Positions 29,649-38,657 are shown, counted from the stretch's first letter. The stretch is DNA of 64,000 nt from Ghiorsea sp. (GCA_030949605.1 JAUZSH010000029.1:1-64000), one strand, 5' to 3'. The notes: a model not told the origin generated them from the letters alone. Translations and numbers: made by a program.

Positions 29649-30935
29649 TTATAACCGCCAAACTTTAAGCCCTAAAGCTTCAAGTTTACTTTGATCAAAC
29701 GCAGATTTAACATCAATGAATGGCATACCTTGATAACCTTTATGCATAAATTCAGCTGACTCGATTGCCACCAACTCATCATGCGATACCGCCGCAACCA
29801 CCGCTTGTAAATCACCCACACCTTCAAATGCTATCAAATCAATGCCGTATACTTTTTTCGCTTGTTTCGCATTAACCACGGGGTCGCATACCAAGACATT
29901 CACCCCAAAATCTTCAAGCTCTCGAATCACATCGATGACTTTAGAATTTCGAATATCTTCACAATTTTCCTTAAACGATAACCCTAAGACCAAGACCTTT
30001 GCACCTTTAATCTTGCTCCCAGCATCAATCATTTTTTTAATGGTCACACCCGCAATAAACTTGCCCATGCCATCATTAATTTGCCGACCAGACAAAATCA
30101 CATCGGGCTGGTAGCCCATCATTTCGGCTTTATAGGTCAAATAATAGGGGTCAACACCTATACAGTGCCCGCCTACCAAACCTGGGCGGAAAGGCAAGAA
30201 GTTCCATTTTGTGCCTGCTGCATCCAACACATCTTGCGTATCAATATCCATTTTATCAAAGATAACCGCAAGCTCATTCATCAAGGCAATATTTAAATCT
30301 CGCTGTGTATTTTCAATCACTTTGGCAGCTTCAGCAACTTTTATAGTTGTCGCTCTATGCACGCCAGCTTCAATAACTCTTTCATAAAGCGTTGCCACGT
30401 GTTCAAGCGTTTCTTCATCTTGCCCTGACACTACTTTCACAATCGTCTCTAAACGATGTACTTTATCGCCAGGATTAACACGCTCTGGCGAATAACCCAC
30501 CTTAAAACCTTCCCCACACTTGAAGCCTGATTCCTTTTCTAAAATTGGTACGCACACATCTTCCGTCACGCCTGGGTAAACTGTGGATTCGAAGATAACA
30601 ATCGCGCCTTGTTTAAGATTTCTCCCCACCGTTTCTGTTGCTTGAATGACGGGTGTCAAATCAGGCTGATGTGCGCTATCCACAGGTGTGGGCACTGCCA
30701 CGACCACAAAGTCAGCCTGTTTTATATCCACAGCATCGGTGGTATAGGTTAAATATTGAGCCTGCTCAAACAGCGTATTTTCCATTTCTCCAGTTGGGTC
30801 GCAGCCTGCTTGGTAGGCATCCACTTTTTCTTGCGAAATTTCGAAGCCAACTGTTGGCATCACCCGACCAAAAGCTAAAGCCAATGGTAAACCAACATAA
30901 CCTAAACCTACAACTGCTACTTGTTTATGTTTCAT
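29649..30935 (-). CDS. WbpA/TviB-like UDP-HexNAc 6-dehydrogenase
   Basis: 428-residue NAD-dependent four-electron dehydrogenase, likely making UDP-GlcNAcA (WbpA/TviB-type) for the glycan. Rossmann GLGYVGLPLALAFGRV, PTPVDSAHQPDL, ESTVYPGVTED and catalytic Cys in GGHCIGVDPYYLTYKAEMMGY. First gene of the minus-strand polysaccharide cluster, after a terminator at 30955-30982; AAAGGTT precedes ATG 30935. The paralogue downstream differs mainly by conservative changes. Confidence 0.9.
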   Translation of the reverse strand: MKHKQVAVVGLGYVGLPLALAFGRVMPTVGFEISQEKVDAYQAGCDPTGEMENTLFEQAQYLTYTTDAVDIKQADFVVVAVPTPVDSAHQPDLTPVIQATETVGRNLKQGAIVIFESTVYPGVTEDVCVPILEKESGFKCGEGFKVGYSPERVNPGDKVHRLETIVKVVSGQDEETLEHVATLYERVIEAGVHRATTIKVAEAAKVIENTQRDLNIALMNELAVIFDKMDIDTQDVLDAAGTKWNFLPFRPGLVGGHCIGVDPYYLTYKAEMMGYQPDVILSGRQINDGMGKFIAGVTIKKMIDAGSKIKGAKVLVLGLSFKENCEDIRNSKVIDVIRELEDFGVNVLVCDPVVNAKQAKKVYGIDLIAFEGVGDLQAVVAAVSHDELVAIESAEFMHKGYQGMPFIDVKSAFDQSKLEALGLKVWRL

Positions 30936-30954
30936 TTTTTAACCTTTAAAATGC

Positions 30955-30982
30955 AAAAAGCAGGCATCGCAGCCCGCTTTTT
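30955..30982. terminator. Rho-independent terminator between comEA and the polysaccharide cluster
   Basis: AAAAAGC-x-GGC...GCC-x-GCTTTTT hairpin with one internal mismatch, A-run on one side and T-run on the other, so it can work in both directions. It stands downstream of comEA and just before the first polysaccharide gene, both on the minus strand, which separates the two transcription units. Confidence 0.75.
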
Positions 30983-31005
30983 ATGTTTCATTTTTTATTG
31001 TTCAC

Positions 31006-31311
31006 TTAGTCGTTTGACTTCACTTTACCTTGAGACTTCGATGAACCTTCCCCTGCTTTAACCGAATCTTTCATCTTCTTTAACTTTTTCTCGCCAATAC
31101 CTTTGACATGAATTAACTCGGCAATATTTGAAAAATTACCATGTTTTTTACGGTACTGCACAATAGCTTCTGCAGTTTTTTCACCTATACCTTTCACAGC
31201 TTGCAACTCTTTTACAGTGGCCGAATTAATATTCACTTGATCCGCAGCAGCAGATACTTGGGCAAAGAAGAGTGAGCTTAATAATACTGTCAGCACCATG
31301 ATAAATTTCAT
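31006..31311 (-). CDS. ComEA-like helix-hairpin-helix DNA-binding protein
   Basis: 101 residues: signal peptide (MKFIMVLTVLLSSLFFAQVSAAA) followed by a pair of HhH motifs (VNINSATVKELQAVKGIGEKTAEAIV and IAELIHVKGIGEKKLKKM) and a basic Ser/Lys-rich tail. Soluble periplasmic ComEA proteins pull transforming DNA through the outer membrane in Vibrio and Neisseria. This is the only competence-type gene in the window. GGAG lies 8-12 bp upstream of ATG 31311. Confidence 0.9.
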   Translation of the reverse strand: MKFIMVLTVLLSSLFFAQVSAAADQVNINSATVKELQAVKGIGEKTAEAIVQYRKKHGNFSNIAELIHVKGIGEKKLKKMKDSVKAGEGSSKSQGKVKSND

Positions 31312-31402
31312 AAAACCCTCTCCTTTTTTGCTATCTCAACGCATGCAACGATAAGTGATAAAGGAGAAACATCAAGTTTCACATAACTGCCATAGGTGCT
31401 TG

Positions 31403-31423
31403 GTATAAATGAACATCGTTCAC
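31403..31423 (+). promoter_or_regulatory. Palindrome upstream of a TetR-like remnant
   Basis: TGAACATCGTTCA (31409-31421) is a perfect inverted repeat right after a -10-like TATAAA. It lies about 30 bp before a TetR-type HTH fragment and could be its old operator. Function is inferred from position only. Confidence 0.3.
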
Positions 31424-31449
31424 TTCAAACCCGTTAAAGGAGTGTCACA

Positions 31450-31636
31450 TTGCAAAAACGACATGAAAACTTACGCAACCTTGCCATTAAAAATACTCAA
31501 AATCGCATCAGCACACATGGACTGCACGCCTTAAATTCCCGCTTTATCGCCAAGAAAATAGGTTGCTCCGTAGGTACACTGTATAACCTTTCCTGAATTC
31601 AACGCTAAACAAGCTGATTATGGTAACATATTGCTT
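31450..31636 (+). pseudogene. TetR-family regulator remnant
   Basis: A TTG start at 31450 with AAAGGAG upstream opens a 48-codon frame: QKRHENLRNLAIKNTQNRI, HGLHALNSRFIAKKIGCSVGTLYNLS then TGA. The RFIAKKIGCSVGTLYN segment is the recognition HTH of TetR proteins. Adding one base near 31590 extends it to LFPEFNAKQADYGNILLV before the next stop (about 31636). No ligand-binding domain remains. No other gene is visible in 31312-31845. Confidence 0.5.
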
Positions 31637-31845
31637 GTGACTTTTGCCCTGACTCTGTAAGCATCAACAACTCCATTGTTATCAAAATGTCCCATCAACC
31701 GATAACATACATCGGACATTTCTATTGTGCTAAAAATGGACTTTTTCACTTTGCACCTACACAAAAAAGGAAAAGCTTGCAAGATAGTCCCAAGCACACT
31801 AGAAATCGCAACTCTGAAAAATGTGGTAAATCATATTTTAAGATT

Positions 31846-31921
31846 GGCCTGATAGCTCAGTCGGTAGAGCAAGGGATTGAAAATCCCTGTGTCCATGGTT
31901 CGATTCCATGTCAGGCCACCA
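31846..31921 (+). tRNA. tRNA-Phe (GAA)
   Basis: 76 nt cloverleaf with acceptor stem GGCCTGA/TCAGGCC, encoded CCA, D-arm GCTCAGTCGGTAGAGC, anticodon loop TTGAAAA with anticodon GAA, and T-arm GGTTCGATTCC. The body closely resembles the E. coli tRNA-Phe. A terminator follows at 31953-31979. Confidence 0.97.
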
Positions 31922-31952
31922 TCTAACCTCTTGACTTACAAGGGATAAATTC

Positions 31953-31979
31953 AAAGGCTGCCTTCGGGTGGCCTTTTTT
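31953..31979 (+). terminator. Terminator of tRNA-Phe
   Basis: 10 bp stem AAAGGCTGCC/GGTGGCCTTT with G-U pairs, a TTCG tetraloop and a T-run. It lies 31 bp after the tRNA. Confidence 0.85.
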
Positions 31980-32171
31980 ATTTCTGCCTGTGGGATGTGA
32001 AGTTTTTTATTCACACTACAAAAAAGTACGCTTCCATACTGGTTTTACTTTTTTATCACGTTTACAATTTCAACACCTGCGCCAATTTTCAGAGTTTCAG
32101 TGAAACCTTGTTTATCAGTTGGGCAATAAAAATAGCATTGGCATTTCCGCCACATAATTTTAATGTGTTAA

Positions 32172-32475
32172 CTGATGTTACGCAATCGGGCTAAAATTCG
32201 TCATTCCCACGCAAGAATACAGGAACGAGAAAATATATGGCAGAAAGTCATGATTGAGGAAGTGCGACTCAAGGTGAAGGCGTAAGCCTGAGAAAGAGTT
32301 CTGAGGTGTCAGTCGCGCATGCATGATGATGCTTCTCATACGGGGCTAAAGCCCCATTTCCTATATTGAGATCGCAGTATTACCGTTCATTTTTAACGAA
32401 TAAAGGTATTATTGTAGTTGACGCGCTGCAAATGAGAATGGTGTCATTCTTTCTCAACAAAGTGCGTAACATCAG
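32172..32475. mobile_element. Type-A MITE-like element, long form (304 bp)
   Basis: Ends CTGATGTTACGCA and TGCGTAACATCAG, flanked by a perfect 7 bp direct repeat GTGTTAA (32165-32171 and 32476-32482). The interior contains a GGGGCTAAAGCCCC hairpin and sequences matching the copy at 50006-50271 in opposite orientation. No coding capacity. Its ends match the presumed right end of the IS4-like element (1367-1379), the likely source of transposase. Confidence 0.8.
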
Positions 32476-32488
32476 GTGTTAAGCACCT

Positions 32489-32748
32489 GTTTCCGTGTAG
32501 GAAACCAAACTTTCAGGTCATGTCCACTTTTACCACCACTGTTGATGATAAGGGCATAGCTTATATTCACCATAAATATTGAAAAGAAAGCGCTGTTTCG
32601 CACCTAAACCCTGAAAGTGCCACTTGCAGGGTTTAGGTTTCATATAATCTTAATGCTTTCTTTTCAACGTATGCCACTATCTTATGCAGTGAGGGGTGCT
32701 GGTTCAAAAGGAATATCGGATAGGGTATTTCTTTTGAACCAGCACCCC
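32489..32748. repeat. Hairpin-rich non-coding block before the RND operon
   Basis: Three strong inverted repeats and no gene. (1) GTTTCC-N5-GGAAAC near 32490. (2) A nested palindrome: outer GAAAAGAAAGC (32581-32591) with GCTTTCTTTTC (32655-32665), inner CCTAAACCCTG (32603-32613) with CAGGGTTTAGG (32627-32637), and AAGTGCCACTT at the centre. (3) A perfect 18 bp repeat, 32693-32710 with 32731-32748, around a 20 nt loop. These could be remnants of elements or structured leader RNA for the downstream operon. Confidence 0.6.
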
Positions 32749-32780
32749 TTTAGACGATAATGAATGACATTAATTAAAAG

Positions 32781-32795
32781 TAACAGGGGCTGTTA
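32781..32795 (+). promoter_or_regulatory. Palindrome overlapping the efflux operon RBS region
   Basis: TAACAG-GGG-CTGTTA is a perfect inverted repeat ending 5 bp before ATG 32801 and containing the only purine-rich RBS candidate (AGGGG). It could be an operator or an RNA hairpin hiding the ribosome site. No metal-responsive regulator gene is adjacent. Confidence 0.4.
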
Positions 32796-32800
32796 TACTT

Positions 32801-34126
32801 ATGAGCATGATATATTCACGGCATGATAACAAAGCTATGCCTTTATGGTTAAGAGCTTCACTCACAGGTAGTTTCTTATTGTTATCTTCGTTGGCTTCCG
32901 CTGAAGAAAATAAACAGGCACTTTCATTAGAAAAAAGTATTCAAATGGGCATAGAGCATACACCCGAAATGAAAGCGGCGCGCGCGAAAATTGGTATGCA
33001 GCAGGGAAAGGTCAAGCAAAGCACAGTATGGGCAAATCCGAATGTGAGTATACAGCTGGATAATGTCTTAGGGGCTGAAGATGGCTCTGGTGGTTATGAT
33101 TTTACTGAGGTTGCAGTATCACAGGCCATTCCCATTTTTCATGCTAAAAAACAGCAACATCAAGCAGCATTAGGTGTGAGTAAAGTTGAGGCGATGTATC
33201 AGCAGCAACAGTTGCAACTGGAATATGCCATTGCTCAATCTTTTTTTGATGTCCAAATGAAACAAGCATTATTACGCTTAAATCAACAACATTTACGTGC
33301 CATTCAACAAAAACAAAAAACAAAATCATACCAGCGTGATGCTTTAATACGCTATTTAACGCCGCTAGATCTGATGCGCTTGGACATTGCACTACAAGCA
33401 GCAAAGCAGCGACTTTCTCAAAGCGAAGGACTGTATCATGAAGCATCACTCAGTTTGAAAGCATTGCTTGGGTTGCCGCTTGAGCAAACTTTAACATTAC
33501 CTGATTTGGAGCCTGTGACTACACCTTATCAGCGCAATGCTCTGAATGTTGCTTTAGAGCAACACCCTTCTCTTCAAATGAATAGGCAAGCCATTGCCGA
33601 AGCTGAAGCAGGTATTGCCGTTGCACATGCCCAGCAGTTTGCCGACCCTGTGGTCACACTGTTTGTACGTCGTGAATTTTTAGCGGGGCAAAGGGATACC
33701 GTGACAGGTCTCGTGGTCAGCATGGATGCGCCAGTATGGAATAAAAATGAAGCTGGGGTTACACAAGCCAAATACAGCGTTCAACAAAATCAAGCAGCTT
33801 TAGCGACTGCACAGCGTGATTTAAAAACCAATGTACATAAGAGCTTTTTACATGTGAATCACTTGATTGAACAAGCCAACCACTATCAAAAAAATGTTCT
33901 TCAACCTGCGAAAAAGATGCTTCGCTTAACCTATCAAGCATTTGATGCAGGAGAACTTAGCGTGCTAAATGTTATCGATGCCTACAAAACCTCTTTTGAC
34001 ACCCAAGCGGCATATATTCAAATGCTTGCATCAGCTTGGCAAGAACTTGCCTTGCTACGCCTCAACGCAGGTATTTCAGTGATTGGATACACCGATAGCA
34101 CACCACAACTGGAGAAAACACAATGA
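32801..34126 (+). CDS. TolC/CzcC-like outer-membrane efflux protein
   Basis: 441-residue outer-membrane factor with two OEP repeats: signal peptide around MPLWLRASLTGSFLLLSSLASA, first repeat from SLEKSIQMGIEHTPEMKAARAKIG and second from NALNVALEQHPSLQMNRQAIAEAEAGIAVA. Long helical, Gln/Ala-rich segments form the periplasmic tunnel; YQAFDAGELSVLNVIDAYKT is typical. ATG codons at 32801 and 32807 are both possible. It overlaps the RND pump gene by 4 bp (ATGA), so the two are translationally coupled. Confidence 0.9.
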   Translation: MSMIYSRHDNKAMPLWLRASLTGSFLLLSSLASAEENKQALSLEKSIQMGIEHTPEMKAARAKIGMQQGKVKQSTVWANPNVSIQLDNVLGAEDGSGGYDFTEVAVSQAIPIFHAKKQQHQAALGVSKVEAMYQQQQLQLEYAIAQSFFDVQMKQALLRLNQQHLRAIQQKQKTKSYQRDALIRYLTPLDLMRLDIALQAAKQRLSQSEGLYHEASLSLKALLGLPLEQTLTLPDLEPVTTPYQRNALNVALEQHPSLQMNRQAIAEAEAGIAVAHAQQFADPVVTLFVRREFLAGQRDTVTGLVVSMDAPVWNKNEAGVTQAKYSVQQNQAALATAQRDLKTNVHKSFLHVNHLIEQANHYQKNVLQPAKKMLRLTYQAFDAGELSVLNVIDAYKTSFDTQAAYIQMLASAWQELALLRLNAGISVIGYTDSTPQLEKTQ

Positions 34127-37100
34127 TTGCTGCGTTAGTACGTTTTTCACTCACCCAACGTTTGATGCTATTGATTTTAGCCGCTGCCCTTGCCGGTGGT
34201 GGTATCTGGTCATTCAAAACTTTGCCGATTGACGCATTTCCTGATATTTCTTCGCCCCAAGTACAAATTATTATTAAAGCGCCAGGTTTATCACCCACAG
34301 AAGTGGAGAGTCGCATTACTTTCCCTGTGGAAATGCAAATGCAAGGTTTGCCGAAGCAGAAGATTCTACGCTCGGTTACCAAATCTTCCTTAAGTATCAT
34401 TAAAATTGATTTTGAAGATGGTACAGATATTTATTGGGCGCGGAATCAGGTCACAGAGCGACTGAACCAAGTATGGGCCAGTTTGCCGCAAGGTATTGAT
34501 GGTGGTTTGGCACCGATTACCACACCACTTGGTGAAATTTTTATGTACCGTATTCAAGGTGAAGGTTACATCAACAGTGAACTTCGCTCTTTGCAAGATT
34601 GGACGATTCGTCCGCGTTTACGCACTGTGGATGGTGTTGCTGATGTCAATTCTTTGGGCGGTGAAGTACGTGCCTTTGAAATCAACCCAAACCTGAAAGC
34701 TTTGATTCGTTATGGCTTAAGTATTCAAGATATTCAACATGCTTTGGAGCAAAACAACCGCAGCGCAGGTGGTGACAGAATTGAACGCAATAACACCATG
34801 TTGCTGCTACGTACGGTTGGATTATTGCGAAATGCGGATGATATCCGTCGCATTACAGTAGGCGTGCGCAATGGTGTTCCTATTTTACTGGATACAGTTG
34901 CTGATGTGCATATCGGCTCGCTCACACGCTATGGCGCAGTGACGGCTGATGGTGAAGGTGAAGTGGTCACAGGTTTGGTCTTGTTGCGTAAAGGTGCAAA
35001 CAGTCGGACGACCATTGAAGGCATCAAACAGGAGCTTGAAGCTCTAAAATCCAGCTTGCCCAAAGGTATATCATTGGTTCCCTTTTATGATCGTAGTGAT
35101 TTGGTTTCAGAGGCGGTGATGACGGTAGAAAAAGCCCTGGCTGAAGCTGTAATCTTGGTGCTTTTGGTATTGATTGTGATGTTGGGTAATTTAAGGGCAG
35201 CATTAACCGTTGCCATTATTTTACCCCTTTCTGTATTATTTACCTTTATCATGATGCGTTTAACGGGTATTTCCGCCAACTTGATGACCTTAGGCGGGCT
35301 TGCCATTGCCATTGGTATCTTGGTGGATGCGGCCGTGGTGGTTGTGGAAAATGTTTATGAGCGATTAAGTCATGCCCCCAAAGGTGTGAGCAAGCTGCAT
35401 ATTGTGTACCGTGCAACCACGGAAGTGGCAACACCTGTGATTAGTGGTGTGTTGATTATTATTGTGGTCTTTTTACCCTTGTTTAGCCTGACGGGTTTGG
35501 AAGGTAAAATGTTTATGCCTTTGGCAGCAACCATTTCTTTTGCCTTGATTGGCTCGCTCATTTTATCACTCACTGTTATTCCCGTGGTTGCCAGCTTGGT
35601 GATGAGGGGTGGTAGTGAAGATGACGGTTGGTTGATGGGTACACTGAAGAAAGTTTACCGCCCAGTGGTTAATGCAGCACTTCGCTTTCGTTTAATAGCA
35701 GTGGCAGTGTCTGTGGCAATGTTGGTCGGCTCACTGTCTCTTTTCCCATACATTGGTAAAGAGTTTATGCCCATTATGGATGAAGGTTCAACGGTGATTT
35801 TGATGGAAAAATCATCGGATGTATCGCTAAAGCACTCTTTGGCATTGGATGCCCCCATGCAAAAAGCTTTTATGGAAATTCCTGAAGTGGTAAGCGTGGT
35901 ATCGCGAACAGGTGCTGATGAGTTGCGTATGGATCCTATGGGGTTGTATCAAACGGATAACTTTATTATCACCAAACCCAAGGATGAATGGACGATTGAT
36001 CAGGCAACCTTGTTAGAAAAGCTGCGTGAAAAAATGAAACAATTTAAAGACGTTGATTATGCGTTTTCTCAACCTATTGATATGCGTGTGTCCGAGATGC
36101 TAACGGGGGTGCGGTCGGCGATGGCAATCAAGCTGTATGGTGATGATTTGCAAACTTTAGAGCGTTTATCCGAAGAAATTGAAACCATCGTTTCCAATGT
36201 GGATGGTGCGATTGATATTTTTAGGGGTAAGTTATCGGGGCAAACTTATCTGCAAATTGATATTTTATCAGAAGCCATTGCCAAATATGGTTTGCATGTT
36301 GAAGACATCAATATGCTGATTGAAACAGCCGTGGCAGGTCAAGTGGTGTCAGAAATCATTGAGGACAACCGCAGAACATCAGTATTGCTGCGCTATGCCG
36401 CAAAAGACCGCACATCGACCAAAGATATTCAACACCTTTTGGTCACTACCCCGCGCGGGGCAAAAGTACCTCTGCATGTGTTGGCAAACATTCATGAGGT
36501 GGATGGCCCCGTAGAAATCACCCGTGAATCAGCGCGTCGTCAAGTCGTGATTCAGGCGAATGTTGAAGGGCGTGATGTGGTCAGCTTTGTGAAGGATATT
36601 CAGGCGAAAATTGATAGCAAAGTTGATTTTCCCACAGGTTATTATGTGACCTTTGGTGGTCAGTTTGAAAACCAACAGCGAGCAGCAGAGCGACTCAGCA
36701 TGGTTGTGCCGATTGCCATTGTGTTAATTTATTTGATGCTTTTTGTCACCTTTGGTTCATTGCGACAAGCGGGATTAATTATTATGAATATCCCGTTTGC
36801 CATGATTGGTGGTGTGGTCAGCTTATACCTTTCAGGCTTGTATTTATCCGTACCTGCATCGGTTGGTTTTATCACCCTGTTTGGTGTAGCGGTGCTTAAT
36901 GGCGTGGTGATGGTAACATTCTTCAACCAACTGCGCGAAAATGGACGCACAGTGCTTGAAGCCGTGAAAGAGGGTGCCGAGCGACGTTTGCGCCCTGTGT
37001 TGATGACTGCGATGATTGCGAGCTTAGGGCTTGTACCGTTGTTATTTGCCACGGGCCCTGGCTCTGAATTGCAGCAACCGTTAGCTGTTGTGGTGATTGG

Positions 37101-37224
37101 TGGGTTGGTGAGTTCGACATTGTTAACATTGATTCTTTTACCTACACTGTATGCTTGGTTAGAAGAAAAGAATGAGCATAAGATTCAACAAAGTGCAGAC
37201 AAGCTGCAAAAGGATCTGGTATGA
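34123..37224 (+). CDS. Heavy-metal RND efflux pump (CzcA/CusA family)
   Basis: 1033-residue inner-membrane RND transporter with 12 TM helices and two large periplasmic loops. Start LPIDAFPDISSPQVQIIIKAPG and ESRITFPVEMQMQGLP are HME-family signatures. TM4 reads AIAIGILVDAAVVVVENVYERL: the first acidic residue of the CzcA-type DFGxxVDGA motif is absent, as in the Cu/Ag group (CusA), but I cannot assign the metal securely. No periplasmic adaptor gene (CzcB/CusB) lies in the operon, unusual for this family. The next gene starts 4 bp before its stop. Confidence 0.9.
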   Translation: MIAALVRFSLTQRLMLLILAAALAGGGIWSFKTLPIDAFPDISSPQVQIIIKAPGLSPTEVESRITFPVEMQMQGLPKQKILRSVTKSSLSIIKIDFEDGTDIYWARNQVTERLNQVWASLPQGIDGGLAPITTPLGEIFMYRIQGEGYINSELRSLQDWTIRPRLRTVDGVADVNSLGGEVRAFEINPNLKALIRYGLSIQDIQHALEQNNRSAGGDRIERNNTMLLLRTVGLLRNADDIRRITVGVRNGVPILLDTVADVHIGSLTRYGAVTADGEGEVVTGLVLLRKGANSRTTIEGIKQELEALKSSLPKGISLVPFYDRSDLVSEAVMTVEKALAEAVILVLLVLIVMLGNLRAALTVAIILPLSVLFTFIMMRLTGISANLMTLGGLAIAIGILVDAAVVVVENVYERLSHAPKGVSKLHIVYRATTEVATPVISGVLIIIVVFLPLFSLTGLEGKMFMPLAATISFALIGSLILSLTVIPVVASLVMRGGSEDDGWLMGTLKKVYRPVVNAALRFRLIAVAVSVAMLVGSLSLFPYIGKEFMPIMDEGSTVILMEKSSDVSLKHSLALDAPMQKAFMEIPEVVSVVSRTGADELRMDPMGLYQTDNFIITKPKDEWTIDQATLLEKLREKMKQFKDVDYAFSQPIDMRVSEMLTGVRSAMAIKLYGDDLQTLERLSEEIETIVSNVDGAIDIFRGKLSGQTYLQIDILSEAIAKYGLHVEDINMLIETAVAGQVVSEIIEDNRRTSVLLRYAAKDRTSTKDIQHLLVTTPRGAKVPLHVLANIHEVDGPVEITRESARRQVVIQANVEGRDVVSFVKDIQAKIDSKVDFPTGYYVTFGGQFENQQRAAERLSMVVPIAIVLIYLMLFVTFGSLRQAGLIIMNIPFAMIGGVVSLYLSGLYLSVPASVGFITLFGVAVLNGVVMVTFFNQLRENGRTVLEAVKEGAERRLRPVLMTAMIASLGLVPLLFATGPGSELQQPLAVVVIGGLVSSTLLTLILLPTLYAWLEEKNEHKIQQSADKLQKDLV

Positions 37225-37532
37225 AGAAATTAACACTGGTGATGAGTCTAAAAGCACAGCAAGATGTATGTGATTATTTGCGTATGATGCCACAGGTGCA
37301 TGGTTTCACACTGAGCCATGTAGAAGGGCACAGCGAGCAATCTGAAACCAACCCTATGCTTTCTGTACGCGATAAAGTGGTGGGTTATACGCCTCATGCT
37401 CGTATTGATGTTGTACTGGGTGCGGTTGAAATTTCAGATGTGCTCAAGGCGTTAAAAGACCTTAGAGAAGAAGGTCATATTAAGGATTTGTTTTATTGGG
37501 TTTCACCAGTGGATAAATCAGGGTATTTGTAA
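37221..37532 (+). CDS. DUF3240-like small protein of the efflux operon
   Basis: 103 residues with a PII-like alpha/beta pattern: MKKLTLVMSLKAQQDVCDYL, then VVLGAVEISDVLKALKDLREEGHIKDLFYWVSPVD. Proteins of this kind are often encoded after HME-type RND pumps, and a metal-sensing or pump-modulating role has been proposed; I am not aware of a fixed function. Overlaps the pump gene by 4 bp. Confidence 0.75.
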   Translation: MKKLTLVMSLKAQQDVCDYLRMMPQVHGFTLSHVEGHSEQSETNPMLSVRDKVVGYTPHARIDVVLGAVEISDVLKALKDLREEGHIKDLFYWVSPVDKSGYL

Positions 37533-37592
37533 AGACATGGAAACATAATGTTCTCATGTCTTTTCATTAAATACCAAAAATCAAAATAAAGG

Positions 37593-37738
37593 GTGCGGAA
37601 TGTCGGGTGTATGGAACCACCATGCCCCTCATTTCAGCCTAAAAACGCACTCAAAGTGGGATTGCCACTCATCCACCCAGAGTTTTGCAAGTGGCTCTCT
37701 AAATAAAGTAATATTGATTTAGAGGTGCGGAATGTCGG
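37593..37738. repeat. Fragment of the type-B element between 14 bp direct repeats
   Basis: GTGCGGAATGTCGG occurs at 37593-37606 and again at 37725-37738; a third copy is at 42325-42338. Between them lies a 91 bp block (37607-37697) nearly identical to the right part of the element at 47470-47630, including the terminal GAGTTTTGCAAGTGGCTC. The left end of the element is missing here. No gene in 37533-37756. Confidence 0.7.
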
Positions 37739-37756
37739 ATAAAGGGCTACAACTCA

Positions 37757-38470
37757 TTAAAAACTCCTCAATCTAACACCACTTTTATCATGGGCGGACT
37801 TAAAGGTTAATGAGCGGGTCACTGCTGCTATAACCAAGCGTCCAATCCATTCACCGAGCAAGACATGTTTCCCGCAAAATTTAATCGCTGGTGAAGCATA
37901 ACCACTGGCAACGGCAATCGCATCAGTTCCAGTTCCCGTGGCGATTAAGCCAGATATAGGGCTTAAAACTTTAGCATGTTGTAAAGCGGCGGCTTTGGCT
38001 TCTGTGGCAATCATCATGGCTTCGACCATAGCTGCATCTGTTAACTGTGCTGAGAAGATGAGTACCAGGTTAATCGTACCAATCTCATCAGTGGTGGCTA
38101 ATAATTTTTGTATATCAGCTTTATCGCCTGCACGCCGCGCGTTACTCAAACCTGTCGTAACGAGAACGGTTATATCAACATCTTCAACACAAGCCTGCTC
38201 AATACGAAGAGAATCCATTGAAGCGGCAGTCATCATACCCACAACATGACCTTGCCAGCCTTGAACCTTGGCATAGTTGCTTAGGCTTTTTTCAGGTGCT
38301 TCACAAGCGGATGCATGTTTGGGAACTTTCCAGTTTACAATATGGTCGGCTTTCATTAGACCACCGTTCAAAATAGCAGAGCTTATCACCCGCTGTGGCG
38401 ATGAGAAAGCGATATGGATATGGTTTTCATTGTGTTGTAGCTGGGTAAAGGCGTTAATGTTGATATGCAT
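37757..38470 (-). CDS. cbiZ: Adenosylcobinamide amidohydrolase (CbiZ)
   Basis: 237-residue CbiZ-family enzyme, which cleaves the aminopropanol linker of (adenosyl)cobinamide or pseudo-B12 to release cobyric acid for salvage. ISSAILNGGLMKADHIVNWKVP, GMMTAASMDSLR, TTGLSNARRAGDKADI, GTINLVLIFS and LIATGTGTDAIAVASG are characteristic. It stands alone, without BtuFCD or other cobalamin genes, between repeat fragments on both sides. Confidence 0.9.
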   Translation of the reverse strand: MHININAFTQLQHNENHIHIAFSSPQRVISSAILNGGLMKADHIVNWKVPKHASACEAPEKSLSNYAKVQGWQGHVVGMMTAASMDSLRIEQACVEDVDITVLVTTGLSNARRAGDKADIQKLLATTDEIGTINLVLIFSAQLTDAAMVEAMMIATEAKAAALQHAKVLSPISGLIATGTGTDAIAVASGYASPAIKFCGKHVLLGEWIGRLVIAAVTRSLTFKSAHDKSGVRLRSF

Positions 38471-38577
38471 AAGTTCGCGATGTTAATCTACCCTGTTTGA
38501 AAAATACAACTGCAAGGCAAGTCATCATATGCAATGCCATTAGCCCCTGACGCACAACCGACAATGATCAAAGAAGT

Positions 38578-38609
38578 CAATCGCCGCTCATGAGTTTTGC
38601 AAGTGGCTC
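38578..38609. repeat. End fragment of the type-B element
   Basis: 32 bp identical to the complement of the left end of the element at 47470-47630, ending in GAGTTTTGCAAGTGGCTC. No partner end nearby. It lies in the gene-free stretch 38471-38871 together with the element at 38658-38827. Confidence 0.7.
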
Positions 38610-38657
38610 ACCTTACTTTCTGTAAAAATAGGATTCACCTTAGCCCCACTTCCTTAA

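Noticed and set aside
31846-31921. tRNA-Phe as integration site of a genomic island
   Set aside because: I found no integrase gene and no duplicated tRNA 3' end within the window.
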